The notes beneath the pieces were generated by a model. The model searched no databases, was not told where the DNA came from, and saw only the letters and a program-made list of their open reading frames with translations. A stretch of 40,474 bases of DNA from Desulfovibrio sp. Its GTDB lineage: Bacteria; Desulfobacterota; Desulfovibrionia; Desulfovibrionales; Desulfovibrionaceae. The stretch spans positions 1-40,474 of the forward strand of contig JAFQNG010000063.1 of NCBI GenBank assembly GCA_017396005.1, in the 5' to 3' direction. Below are positions 22,714 through 32,195 of this stretch, piece by piece. Position 1 is the first letter of the stretch. Each line of letters begins with the position of its first letter. Made by a program: the position numbers and the translations under genes.

Positions 22714-25700
22714 CTACCCTTCTTTTTTCAGGATATGGCGTTCCAGCATCCGATACAGCTGGGCAAAATCCAGCGGTTTGGCCAGATGTGCCGTCATGCC
22801 GCTGGCAAGAGCATCCTCTACATCGTCGTTGAAAGCATTGGCCGTCATAGCCACAATAGGTATTTTTGCGGCATAGGCCCCGGGCATGGCGCGGATGAGC
22901 CTGCTGGCTTCATAACCATCCATACGCGGCATCTGAATATCCATGAATATGAGAGAAAAATATCCCTCACCCGAAGTATGGAAGATCTCCAGCGCTTCAA
23001 CACCATCGCCTGCCTCTGTCACCTCTGCACCGGTGGCAGACAGTACTTCTCTGACAATTTCACGGTTTATGGGCACGTCTTCCACCAGCAGAATCCGCCT
23101 GCCGTGCAGGTCAAGACTGTCGAGGCTCTCTTCTTCTGCATCCTCCCCTTCTGCTGCAGCTTTTTCAAAGGTCAGTTCAAAACTGAAGGTACTGCCCTCG
23201 CCCAGCCTGCTTTCCACCCTGATCTCCCCACCCATAAGCCGTACAAGATTCTGACTGATGGCAAGGCCCAGACCCGTACCACCAAAACGGCGGCTGATGC
23301 TGTTATCTGCCTGCTCAAAAGGCATGAACAGTCTGTCGACCTGCTCCTGACTCATGCCTATGCCGGTATCGGAGATACAGAAAGCCAGGGTGATGCTGCG
23401 CGTGCCCTGCGCCGCCACTTGCAGGTCAAAGCTGACCCGCCCCCCGGCAGAGGTAAATTTGACGGCATTACCCAGCAGATTGATAATGACCTGATTCAGA
23501 CGCAACCTGTCATAGACGATATGCACATCCGACAAGACATTGATCTGCCGATTATAGCATATCTGCTTTGCATCGCAGCTGTTCCTGATAATGGGGTCCA
23601 CATCCTCATAGATGCAGGCAATCCTGCCAGGAGCCAGCTCAAGCCGCATCTTACCGTGCTCGATCTTGGAAATATCCAGAATATCATTGAGTATGCCCAG
23701 CAGGTGCCGCGACGACACCAGAATCTGATCCAGTGCATGACTGGTTTTTTCTATATCATGCACATTTTCTGCAGCGATCTGGCTCATGCCGATGATGGCA
23801 TTGAGCGGTGTGCGTATCTCATGGCTCATCTGTGCCAAAAAGACACTCTTGGAACGCGCCGAGGCCTCAGCCGCCAGACGCAGCATCGTTATTTCTGTGA
23901 CATCCTGCAGCCAGAGCAAAATGGCCGGACTGTTGCGGTAGGAGATCAGACAGGCTGTCAGCAGCATATGGTAGCGCTGATTCTGATCCAGGGCATCCCA
24001 AACCCTCACCGGAACCTTATAAAAGCTCTGCCCCTGCCATATCTGGGCGCTCAGACGCACAAAACCCATGACATCTTCCCAGATGGACCGACAGTTGCTG
24101 TCTGTATCTACATTCAGCTTCTGCTTTGTCCCGGAATTGCAGGCCAGTACACGATGTGCCTCGTCACAGACCAGCATGCATGCGGGAGCCCGCTCCATGA
24201 CATCCTGAAGCAAAGCCCGCTCATTATTGATCTGACGTTCATAGGCGCGGATAGCCTCCTGATCGTGCAAGGCTGCAAAATAGACTGTACCCAGGGGAGA
24301 TTCCTGCCGTACAAGAGAACCTTCACAGGGCAGATCCCTGCCGTCAGCACGCCGGAAAAGCCAGGTAAAGCGCACTCTGCCTTCCCTGTCGCAAATATAG
24401 AAGAGATTGTTCAGAGCCTCGCGTGTTGGTACGCCGTCTTCCTGCTGTTCCGGCAGTATGCGATACGGATTGCCCACAAGCTCTTCCCGTGAGGACAGAC
24501 CCAGCCATGCCAGCGCCGCGGGATTGCAGTCCACTATCTGTCTGTCGGCATTGAGGATGAAGAAAATCTCCCGTGCCTGATGGAAAAAGACCTTCTGCCG
24601 CATCTCGGCAATATAGGCTGCACCCACATCCTGAAAAGCCAGTATGCCGCCAGTGGCCTTCCCGTCTTCAGTCACAATGGCCAGGCTGCCCCTGATCATG
24701 ACAGCATGGCCGTCCTTATGGCTGAAACGCTTCAGATCCAGATGCACACTGCGCCCTGAACGCAGAGCCTTGCAGACAGTACACTCCTCCTTGGGCAGCA
24801 GACTGCCGTCGCTCCTGAGCGGACGCAGGGCTGCAACAATGTCTCTGCCCAGCAGTTCACTTTCCTGATAGCCCAGCAGGCTGATGCAGGCCTTGTTGAC
24901 AAAGGTGATGGTTTCATCACTGCCAAGGCCGATGATGGCATCCGTAGTGGCATTGAGCAGACGCAGACTGGCCTGTTCCGAAGCGCGCAGCTGGCTGGTG
25001 CGTTCTTCCACCTGCTGTTCCCTGTATTCGAGCTGCTCTTCCATCTGACGGATAGCCGCATCACGCTGTCTGATACTGCGCAGAGTGCGCACGGTAAAAA
25101 AGCAGACCACCGCAAGGCAGAGTGGGGCCACCAGAAAATGCAACAAAACTATCTTATTGCCGAGAATGCGATAATCCTCACTTACCTGGTCCAGAGGGGG
25201 GATGACGCTCAGGCCGCCCAGCACCTCACCCTCTTTGAAACCACGTACGGCATGGCAGCGCAGGCAGTCTTTCTCAGCCCGCAACACGCGGAGCAGGCGG
25301 ATACGTGGCCTGCCATCCACCTTCTGCTCCTCCTGTTTTTCCAGACCGCCGGAGGCCATCAGCTCCCGCAGGGCGCGTTCTTCCCAATGGTCAGCCATAT
25401 TTTCAGGGCGCAGGGGTTCCAGCCCCACAAGACGCCCTCGCCCTGAGCTGCCCTTCTGCCAGAACTGCTGCACAAGGCGATAAGCATATGCCGGGTTGAT
25501 TCTTGTGATCTGCTGCCCGTTCGGCAGGGTGAAATCCCGATTTTCAGGGGAAAGCCAGGGGTTGGGCATGGTCTGCGGGGTGACAGTGGCGTAAATGCCC
25601 CCCAAAGAGGCCACCCAGGCCCGCAGATACAGATCCTTGCTGATGGAGAGATGGGCCATCTGTATGGCCTGATCCCGGGTCTGATCCTCAATCAGACGGG

Positions 25701-25821
25701 TAAAGCTCCAGAAGGAGAAAAAGACAGCTATAAGGATAGCGCTGCAGAGAAGCGCAGCTGCAGTAAGAACTGTGCGGCGTTCCCTGCTTGCTTCAGGGCT
25801 TTTTGCGGAAACGGAGGTCAT
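22714..25821 (-). CDS. Hybrid sensor histidine kinase with a periplasmic c-type haem domain
   Basis: A 1035-residue sensor. A first membrane helix (about 18-40) is followed by a periplasmic domain with CLRCH at 186-190, the c-haem site of the Tll0287-like/DUF3365 fold. A second helix spans about 222-246, then come a short coiled coil, three PAS-like domains (about 283-400, 412-525, 535-645), HisKA with H667 in MSHEIRTPLN, HATPase (GTGLGLAIS) and a receiver domain with D961. It probably senses redox state, oxygen, NO or a similar ligand and passes phosphate along H667-D961. No separate response regulator is adjacent, so its output is unknown. The start site has only a weak Shine-Dalgarno sequence. 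Confidence 0.93.
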   Translation of the reverse strand: MTSVSAKSPEASRERRTVLTAAALLCSAILIAVFFSFWSFTRLIEDQTRDQAIQMAHLSISKDLYLRAWVASLGGIYATVTPQTMPNPWLSPENRDFTLPNGQQITRINPAYAYRLVQQFWQKGSSGRGRLVGLEPLRPENMADHWEERALRELMASGGLEKQEEQKVDGRPRIRLLRVLRAEKDCLRCHAVRGFKEGEVLGGLSVIPPLDQVSEDYRILGNKIVLLHFLVAPLCLAVVCFFTVRTLRSIRQRDAAIRQMEEQLEYREQQVEERTSQLRASEQASLRLLNATTDAIIGLGSDETITFVNKACISLLGYQESELLGRDIVAALRPLRSDGSLLPKEECTVCKALRSGRSVHLDLKRFSHKDGHAVMIRGSLAIVTEDGKATGGILAFQDVGAAYIAEMRQKVFFHQAREIFFILNADRQIVDCNPAALAWLGLSSREELVGNPYRILPEQQEDGVPTREALNNLFYICDREGRVRFTWLFRRADGRDLPCEGSLVRQESPLGTVYFAALHDQEAIRAYERQINNERALLQDVMERAPACMLVCDEAHRVLACNSGTKQKLNVDTDSNCRSIWEDVMGFVRLSAQIWQGQSFYKVPVRVWDALDQNQRYHMLLTACLISYRNSPAILLWLQDVTEITMLRLAAEASARSKSVFLAQMSHEIRTPLNAIIGMSQIAAENVHDIEKTSHALDQILVSSRHLLGILNDILDISKIEHGKMRLELAPGRIACIYEDVDPIIRNSCDAKQICYNRQINVLSDVHIVYDRLRLNQVIINLLGNAVKFTSAGGRVSFDLQVAAQGTRSITLAFCISDTGIGMSQEQVDRLFMPFEQADNSISRRFGGTGLGLAISQNLVRLMGGEIRVESRLGEGSTFSFELTFEKAAAEGEDAEEESLDSLDLHGRRILLVEDVPINREIVREVLSATGAEVTEAGDGVEALEIFHTSGEGYFSLIFMDIQMPRMDGYEASRLIRAMPGAYAAKIPIVAMTANAFNDDVEDALASGMTAHLAKPLDFAQLYRMLERHILKKEG

Positions 25822-25974
25822 GGCAGTATTTCCGCCCGTACCGTAGGCAGTCTGTTGTGAATGAAGTCACAAAAGGGAATAGCACGCAATATGGGCTGGA
25901 GCAAGCCCGTCCTTGACGCTGAGGCCGTCACAGGGCAAAAAAGAAAGGCTTTCGCTCTTTGTCAGGAGGAAACC

Positions 25975-26415
25975 ATGAACACGGTACATCATCAGCACGA
26001 ACGCGGCCCGCAGCCCCCTGCGCCTTCCACGCAGCAGGGAGAACAGCGCCAGGTTCTGGATGCGGAAATTCTGGGGCCGGAAGATGACCGGCACTCGCAG
26101 CAGCAGTACAGCCACTACCAGCAGCAGACCGGGCAGCACCGTTTTTTTCAGCATGTATGGACAGGCGGCACAGATCAGCGGGCCTGCCTGGTCCCGGCTG
26201 TCAGCCTTTTTCTCTTTCTGTTCTGCCTCTTGCGTTTCGGCCTGCTGGCAGCCATCGGTTTTGCCGTCTTTCAGCTCATCGGCGCGGTCATCGGCAGCAT
26301 GGCGCAGTTACGTATGATAATGGAGGGCCGCAGGCCCAATCCCTGGCTGTGGCGCGCAGGTAACTGGGCCGTCAGTTTTGTTCTGACCGCCTGGCTGGCC
26401 GGAGGCCTGAGCTGA
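25975..26415 (+). CDS. Small membrane protein of unknown function
   Basis: A 146-residue protein with a hydrophilic, Gln/His-rich N-terminal half (about 1-65) and two or three hydrophobic helices in the C-terminal half (about 71-110 and 127-144). I do not recognise the family. The start at 25975 has AGGAGG seven bases upstream, which is better than the earlier ATG at 25861. It is divergent from the hybrid kinase and lies six bases before the GIY-YIG gene, so the two are likely co-transcribed. Confidence 0.7.
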   Translation: MNTVHHQHERGPQPPAPSTQQGEQRQVLDAEILGPEDDRHSQQQYSHYQQQTGQHRFFQHVWTGGTDQRACLVPAVSLFLFLFCLLRFGLLAAIGFAVFQLIGAVIGSMAQLRMIMEGRRPNPWLWRAGNWAVSFVLTAWLAGGLS

Positions 26416-26421
26416 CACCCC

Positions 26422-26763
26422 ATGGATGCGTCTGCACAGCCTGTCTGGCTTGTCTATCTGCTGGAATGCGCCGACGGCTCGCTCTACTGCGGCATCACCA
26501 CCAATATGGAACGCAGACTGGCACAGCATAACGGCCTTGCGCCCGGCGGGGCACGTTATACCCGGGCACGCCGTCCGGTACGTCTTGTGGCTGTCCGCCC
26601 CTGCCCCGGCAGGCCTGCTGCCCTGCGCCTGGAGCGGTATGTGAAATCTCGCCCCCGTCACTGTAAAATCCATGCCCTGCAAGAGGGAGATGCTGCCTCA
26701 TGCAATGAATTGCAGAAGGAAGCCTTTCTTCTGGAGGCTTCCCCCTGTCTTAGCGATGCCTGA
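26422..26763 (+). CDS. GIY-YIG domain protein (UPF0213/YhbQ-like)
   Basis: A 113-residue single-domain protein with the GIY-YIG signature split as [16 protein letters not shown] and followed by [10 protein letters not shown], with the family arginine and histidine. YhbQ-type proteins are small nucleases or nucleic-acid-binding proteins of unclear physiological role. The tail beyond about residue 90 is unlike the domain and overlaps the convergent msrAB 3' end by 14 bases. The start follows the membrane-protein stop by six bases. Confidence 0.88.
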   Translation: MDASAQPVWLVYLLECADGSLYCGITTNMERRLAQHNGLAPGGARYTRARRPVRLVAVRPCPGRPAALRLERYVKSRPRHCKIHALQEGDAASCNELQKEAFLLEASPCLSDA

Positions 26764-27892
26764 CCAGCGGCATCAATTCGCCGTATCCGGCCTTTTCCAT
26801 TGCATCATAGGGGATGAAGCGCAGGGCCGCACTGTTAATGCAGTAGCGCAAACCACCAAGCTCTTTGGGGCCATCATCAAAAACATGCCCCAGGTGGGAC
26901 TCGCCAACGCGGCTTTTCACCTCGATACGATGCATGCCGAAGCTGGTATCAACATGCTCGCTAATGACCTTTGCATCGATGGGACGGCTGAAGCTTGGCC
27001 ATCCACAACCAGAATCAAATTTGTCAGCAGACGTGAACAACGGTTCGCCGGTCACCACATCCACATAGATGCCTGGCTCCTTATGTTCCCAGAACTTTCC
27101 TGTATAGGGGCGCTCAGTGCCGGCCATCTGCGTAACTCTGTACTCTTCTGGTGAAAGCTTCTGCCGCAGATCGGCATCAGACGGTCTGCTGTACCGTGCG
27201 GGAGACAGGGCACTGTGCGTTTCTCTCTGAGGCTGTCCGCTTACAGCGGGCATATCTGCCCGGGCCGAAGGGGCCAGCTCGTCAAGTGTGCCGAAATCAA
27301 TATGACAGTAACCGCTGGGATGCTTTTTTAGATAATCCTGATGATAATCCTCAGCCAGCCAGTAACTGGAGAGAGGCAGCAGCTCCACTGCCAGCGGCCG
27401 GGCATGCCTGACCTGCTCTTCGGCCATTAAGACCTCCAGCACCTTCCTGTCGGCAGGGTCACTGTAATAAATGCCGGTACGGTACTGACTGCCGATGTCG
27501 TTGCCCTGACGATTGACACTGAGCGGGTCGATGATCTTGAAGAACTGTCGCGTCAGCGTTGCAAGACGCACGTTCTGCGGATCATAGCGCACATGCACAG
27601 CTTCGGCATGCCCTGTCTGCCCACTGCAGACAGCCTCATAATCGGGATTTGCGGTAGTACCATTGGCATAGCCTGCCGTTACCTCTGTAACGCCGGGAAT
27701 ACGTGAAAAATATTCTTCCACACCCCAGAAGCAGCCTCCAGCAAAATAGATGTCACGCAGGACTGCCTGTTCTATTTCTCTGCTTTCCATCTTCTCTTCC
27801 TTTTCTTTCACGCCACCTGATGCTGTTACACACACGGCCAGCACCAGCACAGCGGCACTGAGCATAACAGAGAAGCTCTTGACGTTTTTCAT
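26750..27892 (-). CDS. msrAB: Exported peptide-methionine sulfoxide reductase, MsrA-MsrB fusion
   Basis: A 380-residue bifunctional enzyme that repairs both S- and R-methionine sulfoxide. A signal peptide occupies about residues 1-26. MsrA follows with the GCFWG active site (C54), and MsrB is C-terminal (about 235-375) with CGWPSF, the HLGHVF motif and catalytic C351 in [11 protein letters not shown]. The two CxxC pairs of zinc-binding MsrB forms are absent. A periplasmic location suggests defence of exported proteins against oxidants; reductant supply must come from a membrane thiol system not seen here. GGAGG precedes the ATG. An internal ATG at residue 35 could give a cytoplasmic form. Confidence 0.95.
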   Translation of the reverse strand: MKNVKSFSVMLSAAVLVLAVCVTASGGVKEKEEKMESREIEQAVLRDIYFAGGCFWGVEEYFSRIPGVTEVTAGYANGTTANPDYEAVCSGQTGHAEAVHVRYDPQNVRLATLTRQFFKIIDPLSVNRQGNDIGSQYRTGIYYSDPADRKVLEVLMAEEQVRHARPLAVELLPLSSYWLAEDYHQDYLKKHPSGYCHIDFGTLDELAPSARADMPAVSGQPQRETHSALSPARYSRPSDADLRQKLSPEEYRVTQMAGTERPYTGKFWEHKEPGIYVDVVTGEPLFTSADKFDSGCGWPSFSRPIDAKVISEHVDTSFGMHRIEVKSRVGESHLGHVFDDGPKELGGLRYCINSAALRFIPYDAMEKAGYGELMPLVRHR

Positions 27893-27947
27893 TATACTCC
27901 TCCGATATCAGTATTCCATTTTCCTGGTATAAAAATAGTTATTGTTT

Positions 27948-27977
27948 AGTATATAGCTCTTCTTTTAATTGACGCAA
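27948..27977 (-). promoter_or_regulatory. Sigma70-like promoter for msrAB
   Basis: On the minus strand, TTGCGT (27977-27972) and TATACT (27953-27948, five of six) are separated by 18 bases. The -10 lies 55 bases upstream of the msrAB ATG. The -35 is weak. Confidence 0.4.
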
Positions 27978-28058
27978 GTTCTGAAAACGCAGCAGTAGCA
28001 CGATGTCCCTTGACAGGCTCTGCTCCTGCGGGTATGTAGCCCCCCTCTAGAGGTCATC

Positions 28059-28622
28059 ATGCAAAAATACCGTATCTCTCTGCTGGATCTGCCGCCAGAA
28101 GGCCGGGAGTTCTCGCTGGACGATCAGGCCATCTGGCAGGATCCCTTGCAGGAATTCCATATGGACTGTCGTATCCTCTCTCCCCTGGCTACTCAGGTAC
28201 ATGTACTGCCCACCGAAAGTGGCTGCCTGATACGCGGCCGCCTGCAGGGGCGCGTGGCCCTGCCCTGCAACCGCTGTTCAGAAGAAGCCCAGACAGACAT
28301 CAACGCCCGTTTTGAAGATTTTGAAGAACTGAACTGCCAGGATGCGGACCTGCCCATGACCCAGCCTGGACAGGATGCAGAGACCATGCCGGGCGCAGAG
28401 CGCATTATCTATGAAGGCACAAGCCCCATGCTGGACCTGGCCGCTGTCTGCTGGGAGGAGTTTATGCTGGCCCTGCCAGTCAATCCGCTCTGCCGGCCAG
28501 ACTGCAGGGGGCTGTGCCCACAGTGTGGCACAAACCGCAATAACGGAGACTGCACCTGCTCTGCAGACGAGGGGGACCCCCGCCTGGCCGTGCTGCGAAA
28601 CCTGAAAATACGCAGACAGTAG
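28059..28622 (+). CDS. yceD: YceD/DUF177 family protein
   Basis: A 187-residue DUF177 protein, required in several bacteria and plants for normal 23S rRNA accumulation. It has the family CNRC pair near residues 71-74 and the C-terminal CRPDCRGLCPQCG segment, a probable zinc site. Being directly upstream of rpmF (138 bases) is the common arrangement of this family and supports the call. TTGACA occurs at 28010-28015 but with only a poor -10 partner (TATGTA), so the promoter is uncertain. Confidence 0.9.
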   Translation: MQKYRISLLDLPPEGREFSLDDQAIWQDPLQEFHMDCRILSPLATQVHVLPTESGCLIRGRLQGRVALPCNRCSEEAQTDINARFEDFEELNCQDADLPMTQPGQDAETMPGAERIIYEGTSPMLDLAAVCWEEFMLALPVNPLCRPDCRGLCPQCGTNRNNGDCTCSADEGDPRLAVLRNLKIRRQ

Positions 28623-28760
28623 GACCGCAGCAACCCAGAAGACGGGCAAGGGCTGGACATTTACCCGCAATTCCGATAAGCTGTTTTGTCTTGCGGTCAT
28701 AATTTTCGGCCGCTTCTGCCATATCAGTACTTTCGACTCCGCTCGAAAAAGGAGAATACC

Positions 28761-28943
28761 ATGGCTGTGCAACAGAACAAAAAATCCCGTTCGCGCAAAG
28801 GTATGCGCCGTTCCCATGACCGTGTGGCCGTGCCCGCCGTCATCTACTGCTCCTGCGGCGAGCCTACCGTACCCCACAGCGTCTGCCCCAGCTGCGGCAC
28901 CTATAAGGGCCGTCAGGTGATCGCCAAAAACGACGCTGAATAA
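28761..28943 (+). CDS. rpmF: Ribosomal protein L32 (bL32)
   Basis: A 60-residue large-subunit protein starting MAVQQNKKSRSRKGMRRSHD, typical of bL32. The zinc site is C30, C32, C42 and C45; the first pair is C-x-C rather than the common C-x-x-C. GGAG precedes the ATG at 28761; the frame is open to 28686, but the family start is clear. The stop overlaps the plsX start by one base (TAATG), so translation of the two is coupled. Confidence 0.98.
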   Translation: MAVQQNKKSRSRKGMRRSHDRVAVPAVIYCSCGEPTVPHSVCPSCGTYKGRQVIAKNDAE

Positions 28944-29977
28944 TGGATCGACGACCCATCATCGCCGTTGACGCCATGGGCGGGGATTTTGGCCCTTCCG
29001 TGGTCGTACCGGGGGCCATTGAGGCTGCCCGCCTTCATAATTTGCACGTCCTGCTTGTGGGGGACACCCCCAAGCTTGAGGCCGAGCTGGAAAAGCTCGA
29101 CCTCAAGGACGCCAGTTATGAAATTGTTCAGGCTGATGATGTGGTACACATGAACGAAAAGCCGTCTGATATCCTGCGCCGCAAGAAGAACGCCTCCATA
29201 CAGGTGGCCTGTCGTCTTGTCAAAGACAAGGCGGCTGATGGTGTGGTAAGTGCCGGGCATTCCGGGGCTACGGTCGCCTGCGGCATGTTTATCATGGGTC
29301 GCCTCCCCGGTGTGGAGCGTCCGGCCCTGGCTGCCCTGCTCCCTACAGAGAAAAACCCCGTCATGGTGGTAGACGCGGGAGCCAATGTGGACTGCCGGCC
29401 CTATCACCTTTTTCAGTTTGGCCTCATGGGCGATGCCTTTGCCCGTGACCTGCTGAACTATGCCGCCCCCCGTGTCAGTCTGCTGAGCATCGGCGAAGAA
29501 GAAGGCAAGGGGAACAGTCAGGTCAAGGAAGCCTATGAGCTGCTCAAACTGGCGCAGAATCTCAACTTCATCGGCAATGCCGAGGGGCGAGACATCTTTA
29601 CGGGCGATATCGATGTGGTGATCTGCGACGGCTTTGTGGGTAATGTGGTGGTCAAAATGAGCGAGGGCCTGGCTGCCTCGCTGGTACGCATGCTCAAGCG
29701 CCTCTTTACTTCCGGTATGCTGCCCGCCCTGGGCGCCATGCTGGCCAGGGGGGCTTTCAGGCAGTTCGCCCGTACCATCGACTATGCCGAGTACGGAGGG
29801 GCCCCTCTGCTTGGCCTGCACGGGCTGGCCATTGTCTGCCACGGCCGCTCCAACGCCATGGCTATGCGCAATGCCATCAAGATGAGCGGCGCATTTGTGC
29901 GCAAGGGTACCAATTCCCGTATGGTTGAGACCATCCTGGCCAATGAAGAACTGACCCGCTTTTCACGCGCCATCTAA
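28943..29977 (+). CDS. plsX: Phosphate acyltransferase PlsX
   Basis: PlsX converts acyl-ACP to acyl-phosphate, the first step towards phosphatidic acid with PlsY. The 344-residue protein has the N-terminal AVDAMGGDFGP motif, HSGATVACG, and the family DGFVGNV segment at about 230. It is a peripheral membrane enzyme. The place between rpmF and fabH is the classic order and ties phospholipid synthesis to the fatty-acid genes. Confidence 0.97.
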   Translation: MDRRPIIAVDAMGGDFGPSVVVPGAIEAARLHNLHVLLVGDTPKLEAELEKLDLKDASYEIVQADDVVHMNEKPSDILRRKKNASIQVACRLVKDKAADGVVSAGHSGATVACGMFIMGRLPGVERPALAALLPTEKNPVMVVDAGANVDCRPYHLFQFGLMGDAFARDLLNYAAPRVSLLSIGEEEGKGNSQVKEAYELLKLAQNLNFIGNAEGRDIFTGDIDVVICDGFVGNVVVKMSEGLAASLVRMLKRLFTSGMLPALGAMLARGAFRQFARTIDYAEYGGAPLLGLHGLAIVCHGRSNAMAMRNAIKMSGAFVRKGTNSRMVETILANEELTRFSRAI

Positions 29978-29992
29978 ACTGACGGATCTGCC

Positions 29993-30979
29993 ATGACTGC
30001 CAGCTGCCATCTGCACGCCCTGAGCGCCTATGTACCTGACGCCATACTGACCAACGATGACCTTGCCCGCATGGTCGACACCAACGATCAGTGGATCGTT
30101 GAACGTACGGGTATTCGACGTCGTCATCGCCTTGATGCCGGGGCCAATGCGTCCGACCTGGGCGTGGCTGCAGCACGGCTGGCACTGGACAGGGCAGCTC
30201 TTGACGCGGCTTCGCTCACCCATGTGATGACCGCCACCTGTACACCAGACCTGCTTTCGCTCTCGGTGGCCTGCATCATGGCCGGCCAGCTTGGGGCCGG
30301 GCCTGTGATGGCCTTCGACTTCGGTGCGGCATGTACCGGTTTTCTCTACGGTCTTTCTCTGGGGCAGAGCATTCTGGCGCAGAACCCGGCTAGCCGTATC
30401 CTTTTTGTCTGTACCGAAGCCCTGAGCCGTCGGGTCAACTGGCAGGACAGAGGCACCTGTGTGCTTTTCGGCGATGCAGCTGCGGCCTGTGTGCTCAGCG
30501 GTGACGCCAGGCAGGGACAGGCCGCGCTGGAAGATGTGATCTGCCACAGCGATGGTACACAGCGAGATCTTATTACTGTGGGCGGCGGTACAGCCTGCAC
30601 ATATGAGCTGGGTCAGCCTGTACGCGATGACTTCTTCATCTCCATGCAGGGGCGGGAGACCTATAAACACGCTGTACGCCAGATGGTCAATGTCTGCGAG
30701 GATATACTCTCCCGCAATGCGTTGCACATGAGCGATATCGGTCTTTTCATCCCGCATCAGGCCAATATGCGCATCATCGAGGCTGTGGGTTCACGGCTCA
30801 AAATCACACCCGAACAGCTTTTCACCAATGTAGAGCATTACGGCAATACGTCTTCAGCCTCCATCCCGCTGGCGCTTTCCGAGGCTCTGGCTGCAGGACG
30901 GGTCAAACCGGGCACACGTGTGCTGATGACGGCCTTTGGCGCTGGCCTGACCTGGGGGGCAGCCCTGCTGCGCTTCTAG
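29993..30979 (+). CDS. fabH: Beta-ketoacyl-ACP synthase III
   Basis: FabH starts fatty-acid synthesis by condensing acetyl-CoA with malonyl-ACP. The 328-residue sequence has the complete triad: C114 (GAACTGF), H255 (IPHQANMR) and N285 (YGNTSSAS). It follows plsX after 15 bases. No fabD (malonyl-CoA:ACP transacylase) lies between fabH and fabG, so that gene must be elsewhere. Confidence 0.97.
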   Translation: MTASCHLHALSAYVPDAILTNDDLARMVDTNDQWIVERTGIRRRHRLDAGANASDLGVAAARLALDRAALDAASLTHVMTATCTPDLLSLSVACIMAGQLGAGPVMAFDFGAACTGFLYGLSLGQSILAQNPASRILFVCTEALSRRVNWQDRGTCVLFGDAAAACVLSGDARQGQAALEDVICHSDGTQRDLITVGGGTACTYELGQPVRDDFFISMQGRETYKHAVRQMVNVCEDILSRNALHMSDIGLFIPHQANMRIIEAVGSRLKITPEQLFTNVEHYGNTSSASIPLALSEALAAGRVKPGTRVLMTAFGAGLTWGAALLRF

Positions 30980-30991
30980 CGGCAGTGCACA

Positions 30992-31020
30992 TTGTAATCA
31001 CTCCGGCTCTGGTCTATATT
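30992..31020 (+). promoter_or_regulatory. Sigma70-like promoter ahead of fabG
   Basis: TTGTAA at 30992-30997 and TATATT (five of six) at 31015-31020 are separated by 17 bases, in the 72-base gap after fabH. This could drive fabG-acpP-fabF-glyA independently. Confidence 0.6.
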
Positions 31021-31051
31021 CACACAGGTTGCAACGCAGAGGGCGGATTCT

Positions 31052-31804
31052 ATGACGACAGCAGCATCCAATCAGCCTACAGCTCTTGTCACGGGAGGCT
31101 CGCGCGGCATAGGCCGGGCCATAGCCCAGTTTCTTGCGCGTGATGGCTTTCAGGTCTACCTTACCTATGTCAGCCGCCCGGAAGAAGCCGCAGAAACCGT
31201 GTCATCCATCACCGAGGCAGGCGGCCTGGCCCGTGCCTTTGCCCTCAATGTAGGTGACGGCAAGGCCGTGGCAGATTTTTTTGCCAGTGAAATCAAGGAT
31301 AAGGTCAATCTTGCTGTGCTGGTCAACAATGCCGGCATCACCAGAGACGGCTTTCTGGTGCGCATGAAGGATGATGATTTTGACGCAGTGCTTGGCGTCA
31401 ACCTTCGCGGTGCCTTCATCTGTACACGTGAAGCTGCCAAAATCATGAGTAGAAAACGCTACGGTCGCATCATAAATATTTCTTCTGTTGTGGGGCAGAT
31501 GGGCAATGCCGGGCAGGCAAACTATGCCTCGGCCAAGGCGGCCCTGCTGGGGCTGACAAAGGCCTGTGCCAAGGAGCTGGCAGCTCGTCAGATTACGGTC
31601 AATGCTGTAGCCCCAGGCTTCATTGAGACCGACATGACCGCCGGCCTGAGCGAAGAAGTGCGCACCGCCTACATGGAAGGCATCCCGCTTAAACGTCTGG
31701 GCGCAGCCTCTGATGTAGCCGAGGCTGTGGCCTTTCTTGCGTCAGACAAGGCCGCCTACATCACCGGGCAGGTACTGGCTGTCAACGGCGGCATGTATTG
31801 CTGA
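31052..31804 (+). CDS. fabG: 3-oxoacyl-ACP reductase
   Basis: FabG reduces 3-oxoacyl-ACP with NADPH in each elongation round. The 250-residue short-chain dehydrogenase has the nucleotide motif TGGSRGIG (14-21), NNAG (92-95) and the catalytic S145, Y158, K162 set. It starts a second block after its own predicted promoter and is followed by acpP after 65 bases. Confidence 0.95.
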   Translation: MTTAASNQPTALVTGGSRGIGRAIAQFLARDGFQVYLTYVSRPEEAAETVSSITEAGGLARAFALNVGDGKAVADFFASEIKDKVNLAVLVNNAGITRDGFLVRMKDDDFDAVLGVNLRGAFICTREAAKIMSRKRYGRIINISSVVGQMGNAGQANYASAKAALLGLTKACAKELAARQITVNAVAPGFIETDMTAGLSEEVRTAYMEGIPLKRLGAASDVAEAVAFLASDKAAYITGQVLAVNGGMYC

Positions 31805-31869
31805 GGGGAATATACCCGCAGGCCCGTGCCTGCGGGCATCATACAAGAGCGAACTATCTGGAGGATACC

Positions 31870-32103
31870 ATGTCTGAAATTTCCGAAAAAGTATGTAAGA
31901 TCATCGTTGATCAGCTGGGTGTCAGCGCTGACGAAGTGAAGCCCGAAGCCTCCTTCGTAGAAGATCTGGGAGCCGACTCTCTGGACCTGACTGAACTGAT
32001 CATGGCCATGGAAGAAGAGTTTGACATTGAGATCGCCGACGATGACGCACAGAAGATTCTCAAGGTCAAGGACGCCATCGCCTACATTGAAAGCAAGAAG
32101 TAG
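31870..32103 (+). CDS. acpP: Acyl carrier protein
   Basis: A 77-residue acidic carrier protein. The phosphopantetheine attachment serine is S37 in [20 protein letters not shown] precedes the ATG at 31870; the frame opens earlier but the family start is clear. A strong GC hairpin starts nine bases after the stop and may help keep this transcript abundant. Confidence 0.98.
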   Translation: MSEISEKVCKIIVDQLGVSADEVKPEASFVEDLGADSLDLTELIMAMEEEFDIEIADDDAQKILKVKDAIAYIESKK

Positions 32104-32111
32104 CGCTCATG

Positions 32112-32142
32112 GCGGCCGCTCCCGGCTCTGCGGAGCGGCCGC
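32112..32142 (+). promoter_or_regulatory. 11-bp GC-rich hairpin between acpP and fabF
   Basis: GCGGCCGCTCC at 32112-32122 pairs perfectly with 32132-32142 around nine bases. No T-run follows directly (a short one is near 32167). It is likely a partial terminator or a 3'-stabilising structure for acpP mRNA. Confidence 0.6.
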
Positions 32143-32195
32143 TGGCGTTTCGGCTGTGTGCATCTGTTTTTACGCAGACTGAGAAAGGAGCCCGT

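Noticed and set aside
22735-24492. 585-codon plus-strand frame opposite the hybrid histidine kinase
   Set aside because: The opposite strand has clear kinase, PAS and receiver motifs. This frame's product has no domain logic and no ribosome-binding site.
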